Of a stretch of DNA of 48,489 bases, positions 33,007 through 42,061 are shown in pieces. How positions within the stretch are numbered: the first letter of the stretch is position 1; each line of letters opens with the position of its first letter. The position numbers were made by a program, and so were the translations under genes. Location of the stretch: positions 1 to 48,489 of the forward strand of contig NZ_RCZA01000021.1 in the NCBI RefSeq assembly GCF_006438925.1, given 5' to 3'. Source of the DNA: Pseudomonas mandelii (GTDB lineage Bacteria; Pseudomonadota; Gammaproteobacteria; Pseudomonadales; Pseudomonadaceae). The notes under the pieces are model-generated. The model did no database searches, was not told the DNA's origin, and saw nothing but the letters and a program-made list of their open reading frames with translations.

Positions 33007-33774
33007 ATGAACGTGCTTGAGTTGTTGCACCAATGGCCATTCGGCGCTACGGATTGGCTGGTAATCGGGCTAGGCATCGTCCTGGCTTACATCGTGTTCG
33101 GCATTGCCGGTTTTGGCACTGCGCTGGTGGCCGGGCCGGTCCTGATCCTGTTCATGCCGTTGTCGAAAATCGTGCCGTTGCTGGTACTGCTGGATTTCGT
33201 CGCGGCGTTCGGCAATCTGCTGCCTTCGCGACGGGATGTGGCGAAGCCTGAGTTGCTGCGGCTGCTGCCGTGCATGGCGGTGGGCTGCACGCTGGGGGTT
33301 ATTTTTCTACTGAATCTGAAATCCGATGTGTTGTTGCTGTTGATGGGGCTGTTTATCAGCGCCTACGCGATTTACAGCTTGTGGGTCAAAACCCGTCCGA
33401 CACAATTGTCCGCCGCTTGGGCCGTGCCAATGGGTACGGTGGGCGGGATGTTCGGGGCATTGTTCGGCAGTGGCGGCTTTTTATATGCGATCTATTTGAA
33501 CAGTCGGCTGCCCAAAGAGGCGGCCCGGGCGACCCAGAGTGCGCTGATCAGTTGCAGCACCGTAGTGCGCTTGAGCCTGTTTGCTGTCGCGGGTGTGTAT
33601 GCCGAGCTACCCTTGTTGGTATTGGCGCTGTGTTTATTGCCGGCCATGGCATTGGGGCTGTGGATCGGCCGGCGGTTGACCATGAGATTGTCCCGCGAGG
33701 CGTTTGTGCGGCTGGTGACCTGGTTGGTGCTGGCCAGCGGAATCGCCTTGATCGGACGTTATTTGAGTACTTGA
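33007..33774 (+). CDS. TSUP family (TauE/SafE) membrane transporter
   Basis: The 255-aa protein has about eight hydrophobic helices, with the paired glycine-rich family blocks GIAGFGTALVAGPVL near residue 34 and GTVGGMFGALFGSGGF near residue 145. TSUP proteins move sulfite, sulfoacetate or other organosulfur or carboxylate anions. The substrate here cannot be read from sequence, and no sulfur gene is adjacent. A GTG at 33001 is in frame; the ATG at 33007 with AGGGAAG upstream is preferred. Confidence 0.87.
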   Translation: MNVLELLHQWPFGATDWLVIGLGIVLAYIVFGIAGFGTALVAGPVLILFMPLSKIVPLLVLLDFVAAFGNLLPSRRDVAKPELLRLLPCMAVGCTLGVIFLLNLKSDVLLLLMGLFISAYAIYSLWVKTRPTQLSAAWAVPMGTVGGMFGALFGSGGFLYAIYLNSRLPKEAARATQSALISCSTVVRLSLFAVAGVYAELPLLVLALCLLPAMALGLWIGRRLTMRLSREAFVRLVTWLVLASGIALIGRYLST

Positions 33775-33834
33775 CCTCTGAAGCCGGGTGCTTATGCTGC
33801 CGGGCTTCGTTAAAGCGTTGCAGTAGGCCGCACC

Positions 33835-34383
33835 ATGAATTCCCAAAGCATCATCGTCCCGAAAATCTCCACACTGCCGGTGCACGAACCCCGGGCGCGG
33901 GCGGTCGTGCGTTGGCTGGTGCGCAAGAACATCGTCAAGGAAGAACTGACCACCTGTGGCCGCACAGGTAACCGCATGGCTCATGCCATCGGCGACGGTG
34001 CCCGCGCTGTCGTGCTGCATCCTGAAGCGCTGCCGTTCGGCGAACCGATCAATGGCCTGGAAATCATCACCAAGCGCTGCATCTATACGCCGGCCAAGGG
34101 TTTCCTTGAAGAGGCGGGTTGCGCCGAGTGCCGCAAGGAAGTCGGCGAAGCGCTGTTCGAAAGCCTGGAAGAGTGGATGCCGGGGCGCACCGATAACTTC
34201 ACCTGTCCGGAATGCGGACATGAAGATGACATCAACGGCTTTCTTTTTCTGCAGGAATGCGGCTTTTCCAACCTGGGCTTTATCTTCAACAACTGGGCCG
34301 AGGCCGGGTTCAAGCAAAGCTTTATCGACGAATTTGCCGATTGGCTCGATCAGCCTGTTAGCTGGGTGAAAGTCGAACTGTAA
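33835..34383 (+). CDS. Conserved hypothetical protein with a zinc ribbon
   Basis: The 182-aa product has two CxxC pairs, Cys96-Cys99 (CAEC) and Cys124-Cys127 (CPEC), which would form a zinc ribbon, plus isolated Cys41 and Cys82. There is no signal peptide or membrane segment. The N-terminal part has a conserved RAVVRWLVRKNIVKEEL helix. Database annotation of such proteins as sugar ABC transporter ATPases is not supported: no Walker A motif is present. Function unknown. It stands alone between the TSUP gene and a REP repeat before guaB. Confidence 0.8.
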   Translation: MNSQSIIVPKISTLPVHEPRARAVVRWLVRKNIVKEELTTCGRTGNRMAHAIGDGARAVVLHPEALPFGEPINGLEIITKRCIYTPAKGFLEEAGCAECRKEVGEALFESLEEWMPGRTDNFTCPECGHEDDINGFLFLQECGFSNLGFIFNNWAEAGFKQSFIDEFADWLDQPVSWVKVEL

Positions 34384-34392
34384 ACACATCAT

Positions 34393-34475
34393 GTAGGAGC
34401 TGCCGAAGGCTGCGATCTTTTAGCGTCGATGAGATCGCTGAAGATCAAAAGATCGCAGCCTTCGGCAGCTCCTAC
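34393..34475. repeat. Inverted repeat of the GTAGGAGCTGCCG type, 29-bp perfect arms
   Basis: GTAGGAGCTGCCGAAGGCTG followed by CGATCTTTT is perfectly inverted at the right end. It starts 9 nt past the stop of the zinc-ribbon gene and could end its transcript. Confidence 0.92.
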
Positions 34476-34529
34476 GCAAGGCAGCAATCCCCGTATATCA
34501 GTAATGCTAATAATAGACAGAGTTTTACA

Positions 34530-34558
34530 TTGAACCCGAGGGGGTGTCTGACTATAAT
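34530..34558 (+). promoter_or_regulatory. Sigma-70 promoter of guaBA
   Basis: TTGAAC (34530-34535) and TATAAT (34553-34558) are 17 bp apart, close to consensus, 36 bp before the guaB start. Confidence 0.88.
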
Positions 34559-34594
34559 GGCGCGCTTCCATTTTCCCGCTCGGGAGCCCCCGCG

Positions 34595-36064
34595 ATGCTG
34601 CGTATCAGCCAAGAAGCTCTGACATTCGACGACATTCTCCTAGTGCCTGGTTATTCCGAGGTGCTTCCTAACGAAGTCAGTCTCAAGACCCGCCTAACCC
34701 GTGGCATCGAGCTGAATATTCCCCTGGTTTCTGCCGCCATGGACACCGTTACTGAAGCCCGTCTGGCAATTGCCATGGCTCAGGAAGGTGGCATCGGCAT
34801 TATCCACAAGAACATGACCATCGAGCAGCAAGCTGCCGAAGTGCGCAAGGTCAAGCGTTATGAGGCCGGCGTGGTCAAGGACCCGATCACCATCGAGGCT
34901 GACGCCACGGTTCGTGAACTGTTCGAACTGACCCGTATGCACAACATCTCCGGCGTTCCGGTACTGCACGATGGCGACCTGGTCGGCATCGTCACTTCCC
35001 GTGACGTACGTTTCGAAAATCGTCTGGACGCCACCGTCCGTGAAGTGATGACGCCTAAAGAGCGTCTGGTCACGGTCAAGGAAGGCGCCGACAAGAACGA
35101 CGTCCGCGAGTTGTTGCACAAAAACCGCATCGAACGCGTGCTGATCGTCGACGACAAATTTGCCCTCAAAGGCATGATGACCGTCAACGACATCGAAAAA
35201 GCCAAGGCTTACCCGCTCGCCAGCAAGGACGATCAAGGTCGTCTGCGTGTTGGCGCTGCTGTCGGTACCGGTAAAGACACCGGTGATCGCGTAGCCGCCC
35301 TGGTCAATGCCGGCGTTGACGTGGTGGTGGTCGACACCGCTCACGGTCACTCCAAAGGTGTGATCGACCGCGTTCGCTGGGTCAAACAGAATTTCCCTGA
35401 AGTGCAGGTCATCGGCGGCAACATCGCCACCGGCGCTGCCGCCAAGGCCCTGGCCGAAGCAGGCGCCGATGCAGTCAAGGTCGGTATCGGCCCAGGCTCG
35501 ATCTGCACCACCCGTATCGTCGCCGGTGTCGGCGTCCCGCAAATCAGTGCCATCGCCAACGTCGCCGCTGCCCTTGAAGGCACTGGCGTTCCGTTGATCG
35601 CCGACGGCGGCATCCGTTTCTCCGGTGACCTGTCCAAGGCCATCGTTGCCGGTGCTTCCTGCGTGATGATGGGCTCGATGTTCGCCGGTACTGAAGAAGC
35701 ACCGGGCGAGATCGAACTGTTCCAGGGGCGTTCGTACAAGGCTTACCGCGGCATGGGTTCGCTGGGCGCCATGTCCCAGGCTCAAGGCTCCTCCGATCGT
35801 TACTTCCAGGACTCCTCGGCAGGCGCCGAGAAGCTTGTACCTGAAGGGATCGAAGGGCGTGTTCCTTACAAGGGCACACTGAGCGCCATCATCCATCAAC
35901 TGATGGGCGGCCTGCGTTCCTCGATGGGTTACACCGGCAGTGCCGACATCGAAGAAATGCGCACCAAGCCTGAGTTCGTGCGGATCACCGGTGCTGGCAT
36001 GGCCGAATCCCACGTTCACGACGTGCAAATCACCAAAGAAGCGCCAAACTACCGCGTAGGTTGA
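34595..36064 (+). CDS. guaB: IMP dehydrogenase GuaB
   Basis: GuaB oxidises IMP to XMP with NAD, the committed step to GMP. The 489-aa product has the TIM barrel with the catalytic Cys304 in GPGSICTTRIV, two CBS domains at about 95-205, and the flap region GSSDRYFQ. The frame is open to a GTG at 34544, but that start lies on top of the promoter. The ATG at 34595 with GGGAG upstream gives the family start MLRISQEALTFDD. guaA follows after 93 nt, the usual guaBA operon. Confidence 0.98.
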   Translation: MLRISQEALTFDDILLVPGYSEVLPNEVSLKTRLTRGIELNIPLVSAAMDTVTEARLAIAMAQEGGIGIIHKNMTIEQQAAEVRKVKRYEAGVVKDPITIEADATVRELFELTRMHNISGVPVLHDGDLVGIVTSRDVRFENRLDATVREVMTPKERLVTVKEGADKNDVRELLHKNRIERVLIVDDKFALKGMMTVNDIEKAKAYPLASKDDQGRLRVGAAVGTGKDTGDRVAALVNAGVDVVVVDTAHGHSKGVIDRVRWVKQNFPEVQVIGGNIATGAAAKALAEAGADAVKVGIGPGSICTTRIVAGVGVPQISAIANVAAALEGTGVPLIADGGIRFSGDLSKAIVAGASCVMMGSMFAGTEEAPGEIELFQGRSYKAYRGMGSLGAMSQAQGSSDRYFQDSSAGAEKLVPEGIEGRVPYKGTLSAIIHQLMGGLRSSMGYTGSADIEEMRTKPEFVRITGAGMAESHVHDVQITKEAPNYRVG

Positions 36065-36089
36065 GCCTTCCAGCAATAAGTTAAGTAAC

Positions 36090-36109
36090 CGGGGCTGTTT
36101 TCAGCCCCG
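36090..36109 (+). promoter_or_regulatory. Hairpin between guaB and guaA
   Basis: CGGGGCTG and CAGCCCCG form an 8-bp stem on a TTTT loop, followed by AGTTGTTTCTG, a weak T-rich stretch. It could act as a partial terminator that sets the guaB:guaA ratio. No guanine riboswitch structure is visible. Confidence 0.55.
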
Positions 36110-36157
36110 AGTTGTTTCTGATTCTCTTCACCGAACTGCATAGACGAGACTGACCAC

Positions 36158-37735
36158 ATGGCCCTCGACATTCACGCCCACCGCATCCTGATCCTCGACT
36201 TCGGTTCCCAGTACACCCAACTGATTGCCCGCCGCGTGCGTGAAATCGGCGTGTACTGCGAACTGCATCCGTTCGACATGGACGACGAAGCGATTCGCGA
36301 ATTCGCACCGAAGGGGATCATCCTCGCCGGCGGCCCCGAGTCCGTACACGTCGCCGACAGCCCGCGCGCACCGCAAGCTGTCTGGGACCTGGGCGTACCG
36401 GTCTTCGGTATCTGCTACGGCATGCAGACCATGGCTGAACAGCTGGGTGGCAAGGTCGAAGGTTCCGAGCTGCGTGAGTTCGGTTACGCCCGTGTTGACG
36501 TGGTCGGCAAGAGCCGTCTGCTCGACGGCATCGAAGACCACATCGACGCCGACGGCCTGTTCGGCCTCGATGTCTGGATGAGTCACGGTGACAAGGTCAC
36601 CAAGATGCCTCAGGAATTCCATATCCTGGCCAGCACCCCAAGCTGCCCGATCGCTGGCATGTTCGACGATGCTCGTGGCTACTACGGCGTGCAGTTCCAC
36701 CCGGAAGTGACCCACACCAAGCAGGGCGGTCGCATCCTCTCGCGCTTTATCCTCGACATTTGCGGCTGCGAAGCCTTGTGGACGCCTTCGAAGATTGCTG
36801 AAGACGCCATCGCCAACATTCGCGCCCAGGTCGGTACTGACAACGTACTGCTCGGCCTGTCCGGCGGTGTGGACTCCTCGGTGGTTGCCGCGCTGCTGCA
36901 CAAAGCCATCGGCGACCAGCTGACCTGCGTCTTCGTCGACAACGGCCTGCTGCGTCTGCACGAAGGCGAGCAAGTGATGGCCATGTTCGCCGAGAACATG
37001 GGCGTCAAGGTGATCCGCGCCAACGCTGAAGACCAGTTCCTGAACAACCTGGCTGGCGAAAGCGATCCAGAGAAGAAGCGCAAGATCATCGGCCGTACCT
37101 TCATCGACGTCTTCGATGCCCAGTCCAACAAACTGGACAACATCAAGTACCTCGCCCAAGGCACCATCTACCCGGACGTGATCGAGTCGGCTGGCGCGAA
37201 AAGCGGCAAGGCGCACGTGATCAAGTCGCACCACAACGTGGGTGGCCTGCCGGAAGAAATGAACCTCAAGCTGGTTGAACCCCTGCGCGAGCTGTTCAAG
37301 GACGAAGTCCGTCGTCTGGGTCTGGAACTCGGTCTGCCGTACGACATGGTCTACCGTCACCCGTTCCCAGGCCCGGGCCTGGGCGTGCGGATCCTCGGTG
37401 AAGTGAAGAAGGAATACGCCGACCTGCTGCGTCGCGCTGACCACATCTTCATCGAAGAACTGCGCAAGGCCGACTGGTACCACAAGGTCAGCCAGGCATT
37501 CGTGGTGTTCCAGCCGGTGAAATCGGTTGGCGTTGTCGGCGATGGCCGTCGTTACGCCTGGGTCGTGGCCCTGCGTGCCGTGGAAACCATCGACTTCATG
37601 ACCGCGCGTTGGGCACACCTGCCTTACGAACTGCTGGAAACCGTCAGCGGCCGCATCATCAATGAAATCGAAGGCATCTCCCGCGTGACTTACGACGTGT
37701 CGAGCAAGCCGCCAGCGACGATTGAGTGGGAGTGA
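36158..37735 (+). CDS. guaA: GMP synthase (glutamine-hydrolysing) GuaA
   Basis: GuaA aminates XMP to GMP using glutamine and ATP. The 525-aa product has the class I amidotransferase domain with Cys86 in FGICYGMQ and the FHPEVTHT His/Glu motif near residue 180, the PP-loop LGLSGGVDSS near residue 230, and the C-terminal dimerisation domain ending PPATIEWE. It is complete and follows guaB. A strong terminator lies 32 nt past the stop. Confidence 0.98.
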   Translation: MALDIHAHRILILDFGSQYTQLIARRVREIGVYCELHPFDMDDEAIREFAPKGIILAGGPESVHVADSPRAPQAVWDLGVPVFGICYGMQTMAEQLGGKVEGSELREFGYARVDVVGKSRLLDGIEDHIDADGLFGLDVWMSHGDKVTKMPQEFHILASTPSCPIAGMFDDARGYYGVQFHPEVTHTKQGGRILSRFILDICGCEALWTPSKIAEDAIANIRAQVGTDNVLLGLSGGVDSSVVAALLHKAIGDQLTCVFVDNGLLRLHEGEQVMAMFAENMGVKVIRANAEDQFLNNLAGESDPEKKRKIIGRTFIDVFDAQSNKLDNIKYLAQGTIYPDVIESAGAKSGKAHVIKSHHNVGGLPEEMNLKLVEPLRELFKDEVRRLGLELGLPYDMVYRHPFPGPGLGVRILGEVKKEYADLLRRADHIFIEELRKADWYHKVSQAFVVFQPVKSVGVVGDGRRYAWVVALRAVETIDFMTARWAHLPYELLETVSGRIINEIEGISRVTYDVSSKPPATIEWE

Positions 37736-37766
37736 TCCCGGTTTTAACTGATCGTCCGTAACACCC

Positions 37767-37802
37767 AAAAGGCCCCGTGAATGTGAGTTCACGGGGCCTT
37801 TT
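37767..37802. terminator. Bidirectional terminator between guaA and treR
   Basis: A perfect 15-bp stem (AAAAGGCCCCGTGAA with TTCACGGGGCCTTTT) on a 6-nt loop, with A-run and T-run, serves both convergent genes. Its outer stem resembles that of the leuA terminator at 28040-28073. Confidence 0.92.
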
Positions 37803-37807
37803 GCGTT

Positions 37808-38512
37808 TCAGCGCCGAGCCACATCCGAAAAGTAAAACTTGTCCAGGGTATGCCGTGATTCGGTGTACTCGAACTGCCGACCATCCTGCAAAAACGTCTG
37901 GTTACTGACCACGATCACATGGCTCTGTCCGTCGAGGTCCAGGTGCTGCTGGTCGTCCTTGCTCCGGGGCACGGCTTCAATGGTGCGCTGGGCGTAGGCG
38001 ATTTGCAGTTGCAGCGTCTGCTCGATGAAGGCGTAGATTGACTGCTCGGCAATGTCCCGGGACAAGCCGGGGATCACGTCACTGACAAAATGGTTGATGT
38101 CCAGGATCACGCGTTTGCCGTCGATCCGCCGTACTCGCTTGATCCGCGTGATCAGGCTGCCTTCTTCAGCCTTGATGTGTTCGATCAATGGACCTTCGAG
38201 GGGGATTTGAGTGAACTCGACCACCTCGGTGCTGACGTCGTTACCCAGGCGCGGGTACGTTTCCTGAAAGCTGACGATGCCGCCGAGCTGGAATTCGATC
38301 GGGTTGGTCGACAGCACGAACGTGCCTTTGCCATGGACCTTCTGAGCGAAACCGCGCTCCTGCAATTGTTCGATCGCCTTGCGCACGGTGCCGCGACTGG
38401 CCTGGTAGCTGTCCATCAGTTCGGTTTCAGAAGGCAATCGGGCGCCGCGTTCCAGACGTTCGGTCGTGATGCTGGCAAGCAGATCGCTGTAGATCTGGTT
38501 GTATTTACTCAT
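37808..38512 (-). CDS. treR: Trehalose operon repressor TreR (GntR family)
   Basis: The 234-aa product has an N-terminal GntR-type winged helix (about 1-70, with LPSETELMDSYQASRGTVRK) and a C-terminal UTRA ligand domain, the HutC/TreR architecture. TreR proteins release DNA on binding trehalose-6-phosphate. It is divergent from treP, and two inverted copies of a 16-bp palindrome lie between them. The frame is open upstream to 38830, across the operator region, but the ATG at 38512 gives the family start MSKYNQIYSDL. The binding site is weak. Confidence 0.9.
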   Translation of the reverse strand: MSKYNQIYSDLLASITTERLERGARLPSETELMDSYQASRGTVRKAIEQLQERGFAQKVHGKGTFVLSTNPIEFQLGGIVSFQETYPRLGNDVSTEVVEFTQIPLEGPLIEHIKAEEGSLITRIKRVRRIDGKRVILDINHFVSDVIPGLSRDIAEQSIYAFIEQTLQLQIAYAQRTIEAVPRSKDDQQHLDLDGQSHVIVVSNQTFLQDGRQFEYTESRHTLDKFYFSDVARR

Positions 38513-38653
38513 GGGGATGGCTCTATGCCGCGCTGTACTCAAGGCTTCGAACCTTAAGGGCAGGGTAGGGGTTTGTCCATGCGGCGTTAGGTTTCTTTGA
38601 CTTTGGAGGTAGGAAAGATCGCCGCCTGTCGGGTTCAGGATAAACAAAATCAA

Positions 38654-38695
38654 ACTCGTCTGTACGAGTTGTTGCTTTAACTCGTACAGACGAGT
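38654..38695. promoter_or_regulatory. Double TreR operator overlapping the treP promoter
   Basis: ACTCGTCTGTACGAGT (38654-38669) and its exact reverse complement ACTCGTACAGACGAGT (38680-38695) are each a palindrome of ACTCGT and ACGAGT around 4 nt. Their centres are 26 bp apart. TTGCTT at 38672-38677 and TACTTT at 38695-38700, 17 bp apart, are the likely treP -35 and -10, so the right operator fills the promoter spacer. TreR as the binding protein is inferred from position. Confidence 0.75.
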
Positions 38696-38749
38696 ACTTT
38701 TCGTTTCGGCGTGCTGCCAATAACAAAAAACTACAGCGGAAGAACAAGC

Positions 38750-40192
38750 ATGAGCCACGACTATCCGAATATCGCCAGCGAGCTGCTGCAAAGCCTCGGT
38801 GGCAGCGACAACCTCGAGCAGGCCGCGCACTGCGTCACCCGCCTGCGCCTGGCCCTCAAGGACCCGAGCCTGGTCAACAGCGCCACGCTGAACCAGATCG
38901 ATCTGGTCAAGGGTTCGTTCTTTACCGGCGGCCTGTTCCAGGTGGTCATCGGCCCCGGCGAAGTGGAAAAGGTCTACGCAGAGCTACGCCGTCAAACCGG
39001 TCTTGCGGCTTCAACCATCGCCGACGTTAAACAGAAAAGCGCCGACAAGATCAACGCGATGCAGCGTCTGGTGCGGGTGTTTTCCGACGTCTTCATGCCA
39101 ATCCTCCCGGCGTTGATCATTGCCGGCCTGCTGATGGGCATCAACAACCTGATCGGCGCCAAGGGCATGTTCATCGAGGGCAAGACCCTGCTGGACGCCT
39201 ATCCGAAGCTTGACGGGCTCTGGAGCCTGATCAACCTCATGGCCAATACCTCGTTTGTGTTCCTGCCGGCGCTGGTGGGCTGGTCGGCGGCCAAACGGTT
39301 TGGCGGCAGCGAAATCCTCGGCATCGTGCTCGGCCTGATGCTCGTTCACCCCGATCTGCTCAACGCCTGGAACTATGGCAAAGCGGTGGCCGGGCTGGAC
39401 GGGCAGAGCCTGCCGTACTTCGACATCCTTGGCTTGTTCCAGATCGAGAAGGTCGGTTACCAAGGGCAGATCCTGCCGATCCTGCTGGCGGCCTATGTGA
39501 TGAGCGTCATCGAGAAATGGTTGCGGGCGCGGGTGCCAAACGCGGTGCAATTGCTGGTGGTGCCGATCACTACCATCGTTGTAACCGGCGTGCTGGCGCT
39601 GGCGGTGATCGGCCCGGTGACCCGGCATCTGGGGATTCTTATCACCGAAGGCGTGGTCATGCTGTTTGACCTGGCGCCAATGGTCGGCGGGGCGATTTTC
39701 GGTTTGCTCTACGCGCCGCTGGTGATCACCGGCATGCACCACATGTTCCTCGCGGTCGACTTGCAGCTGATCTCCACCCAGGGCGGCACCTTCATCTGGC
39801 CGATGATCGTCATGTCCAACCTGGCCCAGGGCAGCGCAGCACTGGCGGTGTTCTACATGACCCGCAACGTGCGGGATAAAAGCATGGCCTCGACCTCGGC
39901 GATTTCCGCTTACTTCGGCATCACCGAACCGGCCATGTTCGGGGTCAACCTGCGCTACAAATTTCCGTTCTATTCAGCCCTGATCGGCTCCGCTTTGGGC
40001 TGCATTTTCCTGTCGCTGAACAAGGTCCAGGCCTCGGCGATCGGCGTCGGTGGCTTGCCCGGTTTTATCTCGATCATTCCGCAGTTCATTCCGATGTTCG
40101 TGATCGGGATGGTCATTGCCATGGTGGTGCCGTTTGTTCTGACCTGCGGATTGAGCATGAAGATTGTTCGGCCCGGGTATCGGGTTGCCTGA
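38750..40192 (+). CDS. treP: Trehalose-specific PTS EIIBC permease TreP
   Basis: The 480-aa product has an N-terminal EIIB domain of the glucose superfamily with the phosphocysteine Cys28 in AAHCVTRLRL, then an EIIC membrane domain of about ten helices with the GITEPAMFGVNLR signature. It takes up trehalose and phosphorylates it to trehalose-6-phosphate. It has no EIIA domain; the EIIA in the fusion protein at 43348-45882 would supply phosphate. The ATG at 38750 is preferred over an in-frame start at 38711 because GGAAG lies 8-10 nt before it. Confidence 0.92.
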   Translation: MSHDYPNIASELLQSLGGSDNLEQAAHCVTRLRLALKDPSLVNSATLNQIDLVKGSFFTGGLFQVVIGPGEVEKVYAELRRQTGLAASTIADVKQKSADKINAMQRLVRVFSDVFMPILPALIIAGLLMGINNLIGAKGMFIEGKTLLDAYPKLDGLWSLINLMANTSFVFLPALVGWSAAKRFGGSEILGIVLGLMLVHPDLLNAWNYGKAVAGLDGQSLPYFDILGLFQIEKVGYQGQILPILLAAYVMSVIEKWLRARVPNAVQLLVVPITTIVVTGVLALAVIGPVTRHLGILITEGVVMLFDLAPMVGGAIFGLLYAPLVITGMHHMFLAVDLQLISTQGGTFIWPMIVMSNLAQGSAALAVFYMTRNVRDKSMASTSAISAYFGITEPAMFGVNLRYKFPFYSALIGSALGCIFLSLNKVQASAIGVGGLPGFISIIPQFIPMFVIGMVIAMVVPFVLTCGLSMKIVRPGYRVA

Positions 40193-40201
40193 CAGATCGC
40201 T

Positions 40202-40265
40202 ATCGCGAGCAGGCTCGCTCCCACATGGGAATGCAATCAACTGTGGGAGCGAGCCTGCTCGCGAT
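40202..40265. repeat. Inverted pair of REP elements, 24-bp perfect arms
   Basis: Arms 40202-40225 and 40242-40265 are perfect reverse complements separated by 16 bp. It stands 10 nt past the treP stop, inside the treP-treC gap, where a hairpin could lower downstream expression or protect the treP mRNA. Confidence 0.93.
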
Positions 40266-40309
40266 GAGGCCCTAAGGGCCGCTACAAAACTTACTGAGGG
40301 AATCCCGCC

Positions 40310-41956
40310 ATGCAAGACTGGCAACGTTCGGTGATCTACCAGATCTACCCGAAGAGTTTTCACAGCCACGCCGGCAACCCCACGGGTGATTTGCTGGGCG
40401 TTGTGGCCAAGCTCGATTACCTGCACTGGCTGGGTGTCGATTGCCTGTGGATCACGCCGTTCCTGCGTTCGCCCCAGCGCGACAACGGCTACGACATCAG
40501 CGACTACTACGCCATCGACCCGAGTTACGGGACCATGGCCGATTGCGAGTTGCTGATCGCCGAGGCCGGCAAGCGCGGGATCAAGTTGATGCTCGATATC
40601 GTGGTCAACCACACCTCCATCGAGCACACCTGGTTCCAGCAGGCCCGCAGCAGCCTCGACAACCCGTACCGGGATTTCTACATCTGGCGCGACCAGCCGA
40701 ACAACTGGGAATCCAAATTCGGTGGTTCGGCCTGGGAGTATGAAGCCCAGACCGGTCAGTACTTCCTGCACCTGTTCGATCACACCCAGGCCGACCTGAA
40801 CTGGGATAACCCCAAGGTGCGTGCCGAAGTCTTCAAGATGATGCGTTTCTGGCGTGACAAGGGCGTAGGCGGGTTCCGTCTGGACGTCATCAACCTGATC
40901 TCCAAACCGGCGGACTTCCCCGAGGACAACACCGACGGGCGACGTTTCTACACCGATGGCCCGAACGTCCACGAATACTTGCAGCAAATGCACCGCGAAG
41001 TGTTCGAAGGCCATGACCTGATCAACGTCGGCGAGATGTCCTCCACCAGCCTGGAACACTGCATCCGCTACTCGCGACCAGAGTCGAAAGAACTGTCGAT
41101 GACCTTCAACTTCCATCACCTGAAGGTCGATTACCCGAACCTGCAGAAGTGGATTCGTGCCGATTTCGATTTCCTCGAACTCAAACGCATTCTCTCCGAT
41201 TGGCAAACCGGCATGCAGGCCGGCGGTGGCTGGAATGCGTTGTTCTGGTGTAACCATGACCAGCCACGGGTGGTCTCGCGTTTTGGTCATGACGGCGAAT
41301 ACCGGGTGCTCTCGGCGAAGATGCTCGGCACGGCGCTGCATTTCCTCCAGGGCACGCCGTTCGTGTACCAGGGTGAGGAACTGGGCATGACCAATCCGGG
41401 CTTCGATCACATCGATCAGTACCGCGATGTCGAGACGCTGAACATCTTCCGGCTCAAGCGCGAGGCGGGTGCGAGCGATGCCGACAACATGGCGGCGATC
41501 ATGCAGAAGTCCCGGGATAACGGCCGTACGCCGATGCACTGGAATGCCGAGCCCAACGCCGGTTTCAGCGCTGTCGAGCCGTGGATCGGGGTGCCGGCGA
41601 ACGCCGGGCAGATCAACGTTGCCGCTCAGCTCGATGACCCGGATTCGGTGCTGCATCACTACCGTCAGTTGATCGCCTTGCGTCGCACTGAGGCGCTGAT
41701 GTCCGACGGTGTCTATCGGCAGTTGCTGCCAGAGCACCTGCAAATCTGGGCGTACGTGCGCGAAGGCAACGGCGAACGGTTGCTGGTGCTGAACAACTTC
41801 TACGGCACACCGTGCGAAGTCGACCTGCCGGATGAAGTGATCAGTGAAACCATGGCCCAGCGTCTGGTCATCAGTAATTACCCGGACTGTCCGACGCGAA
41901 ATAGTCAGGTCCTCTTACGGCCTTATGAATCGTTCGTGCTGCATATGACCGACTGA
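40310..41956 (+). CDS. treC: Trehalose-6-phosphate hydrolase TreC
   Basis: TreC splits trehalose-6-phosphate into glucose and glucose-6-phosphate. The 548-aa product is a GH13 alpha-amylase family enzyme with DIVVNHTS (96-103), the nucleophile Asp192 in GFRLDVIN, the acid/base Glu242 in INVGEMSS, and CNHDQPR near residue 312. Order treR-treP-treC supports the substrate call. GAGGGAAT precedes the ATG. A 118-nt gap with a REP pair separates it from treP. Confidence 0.93.
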   Translation: MQDWQRSVIYQIYPKSFHSHAGNPTGDLLGVVAKLDYLHWLGVDCLWITPFLRSPQRDNGYDISDYYAIDPSYGTMADCELLIAEAGKRGIKLMLDIVVNHTSIEHTWFQQARSSLDNPYRDFYIWRDQPNNWESKFGGSAWEYEAQTGQYFLHLFDHTQADLNWDNPKVRAEVFKMMRFWRDKGVGGFRLDVINLISKPADFPEDNTDGRRFYTDGPNVHEYLQQMHREVFEGHDLINVGEMSSTSLEHCIRYSRPESKELSMTFNFHHLKVDYPNLQKWIRADFDFLELKRILSDWQTGMQAGGGWNALFWCNHDQPRVVSRFGHDGEYRVLSAKMLGTALHFLQGTPFVYQGEELGMTNPGFDHIDQYRDVETLNIFRLKREAGASDADNMAAIMQKSRDNGRTPMHWNAEPNAGFSAVEPWIGVPANAGQINVAAQLDDPDSVLHHYRQLIALRRTEALMSDGVYRQLLPEHLQIWAYVREGNGERLLVLNNFYGTPCEVDLPDEVISETMAQRLVISNYPDCPTRNSQVLLRPYESFVLHMTD

Positions 41957-42061
41957 CCGACCGCAAAAAAACACTGACTCAAAAAACACGCAGAACGCTG
42001 CGCGGGGGAGTTTTGCGCGCCGATTTTGCCGCTGCACACAATAAAAATAATGGGGTAGCTC

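Noticed and set aside
32850..33077. N-terminal extension of XseA by 76 residues
   Set aside because: The extension passes through a REP-like repeat and the promoter side of a divergent gene. The family begins at the downstream ATG.
36065..36157. Possible purine riboswitch between guaB and guaA
   Set aside because: Only one simple hairpin is present. The conserved three-way junction and loop bases of purine riboswitches are not there.
36128..37792. 554-codon minus-strand frame over guaA
   Set aside because: Antisense shadow of an unmistakable GMP synthase. Its translation has no recognisable domain.
38513..38830. N-terminal extension of TreR
   Set aside because: It would run across the double operator and into treP. 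The GntR domain begins right after the ATG at 38512.
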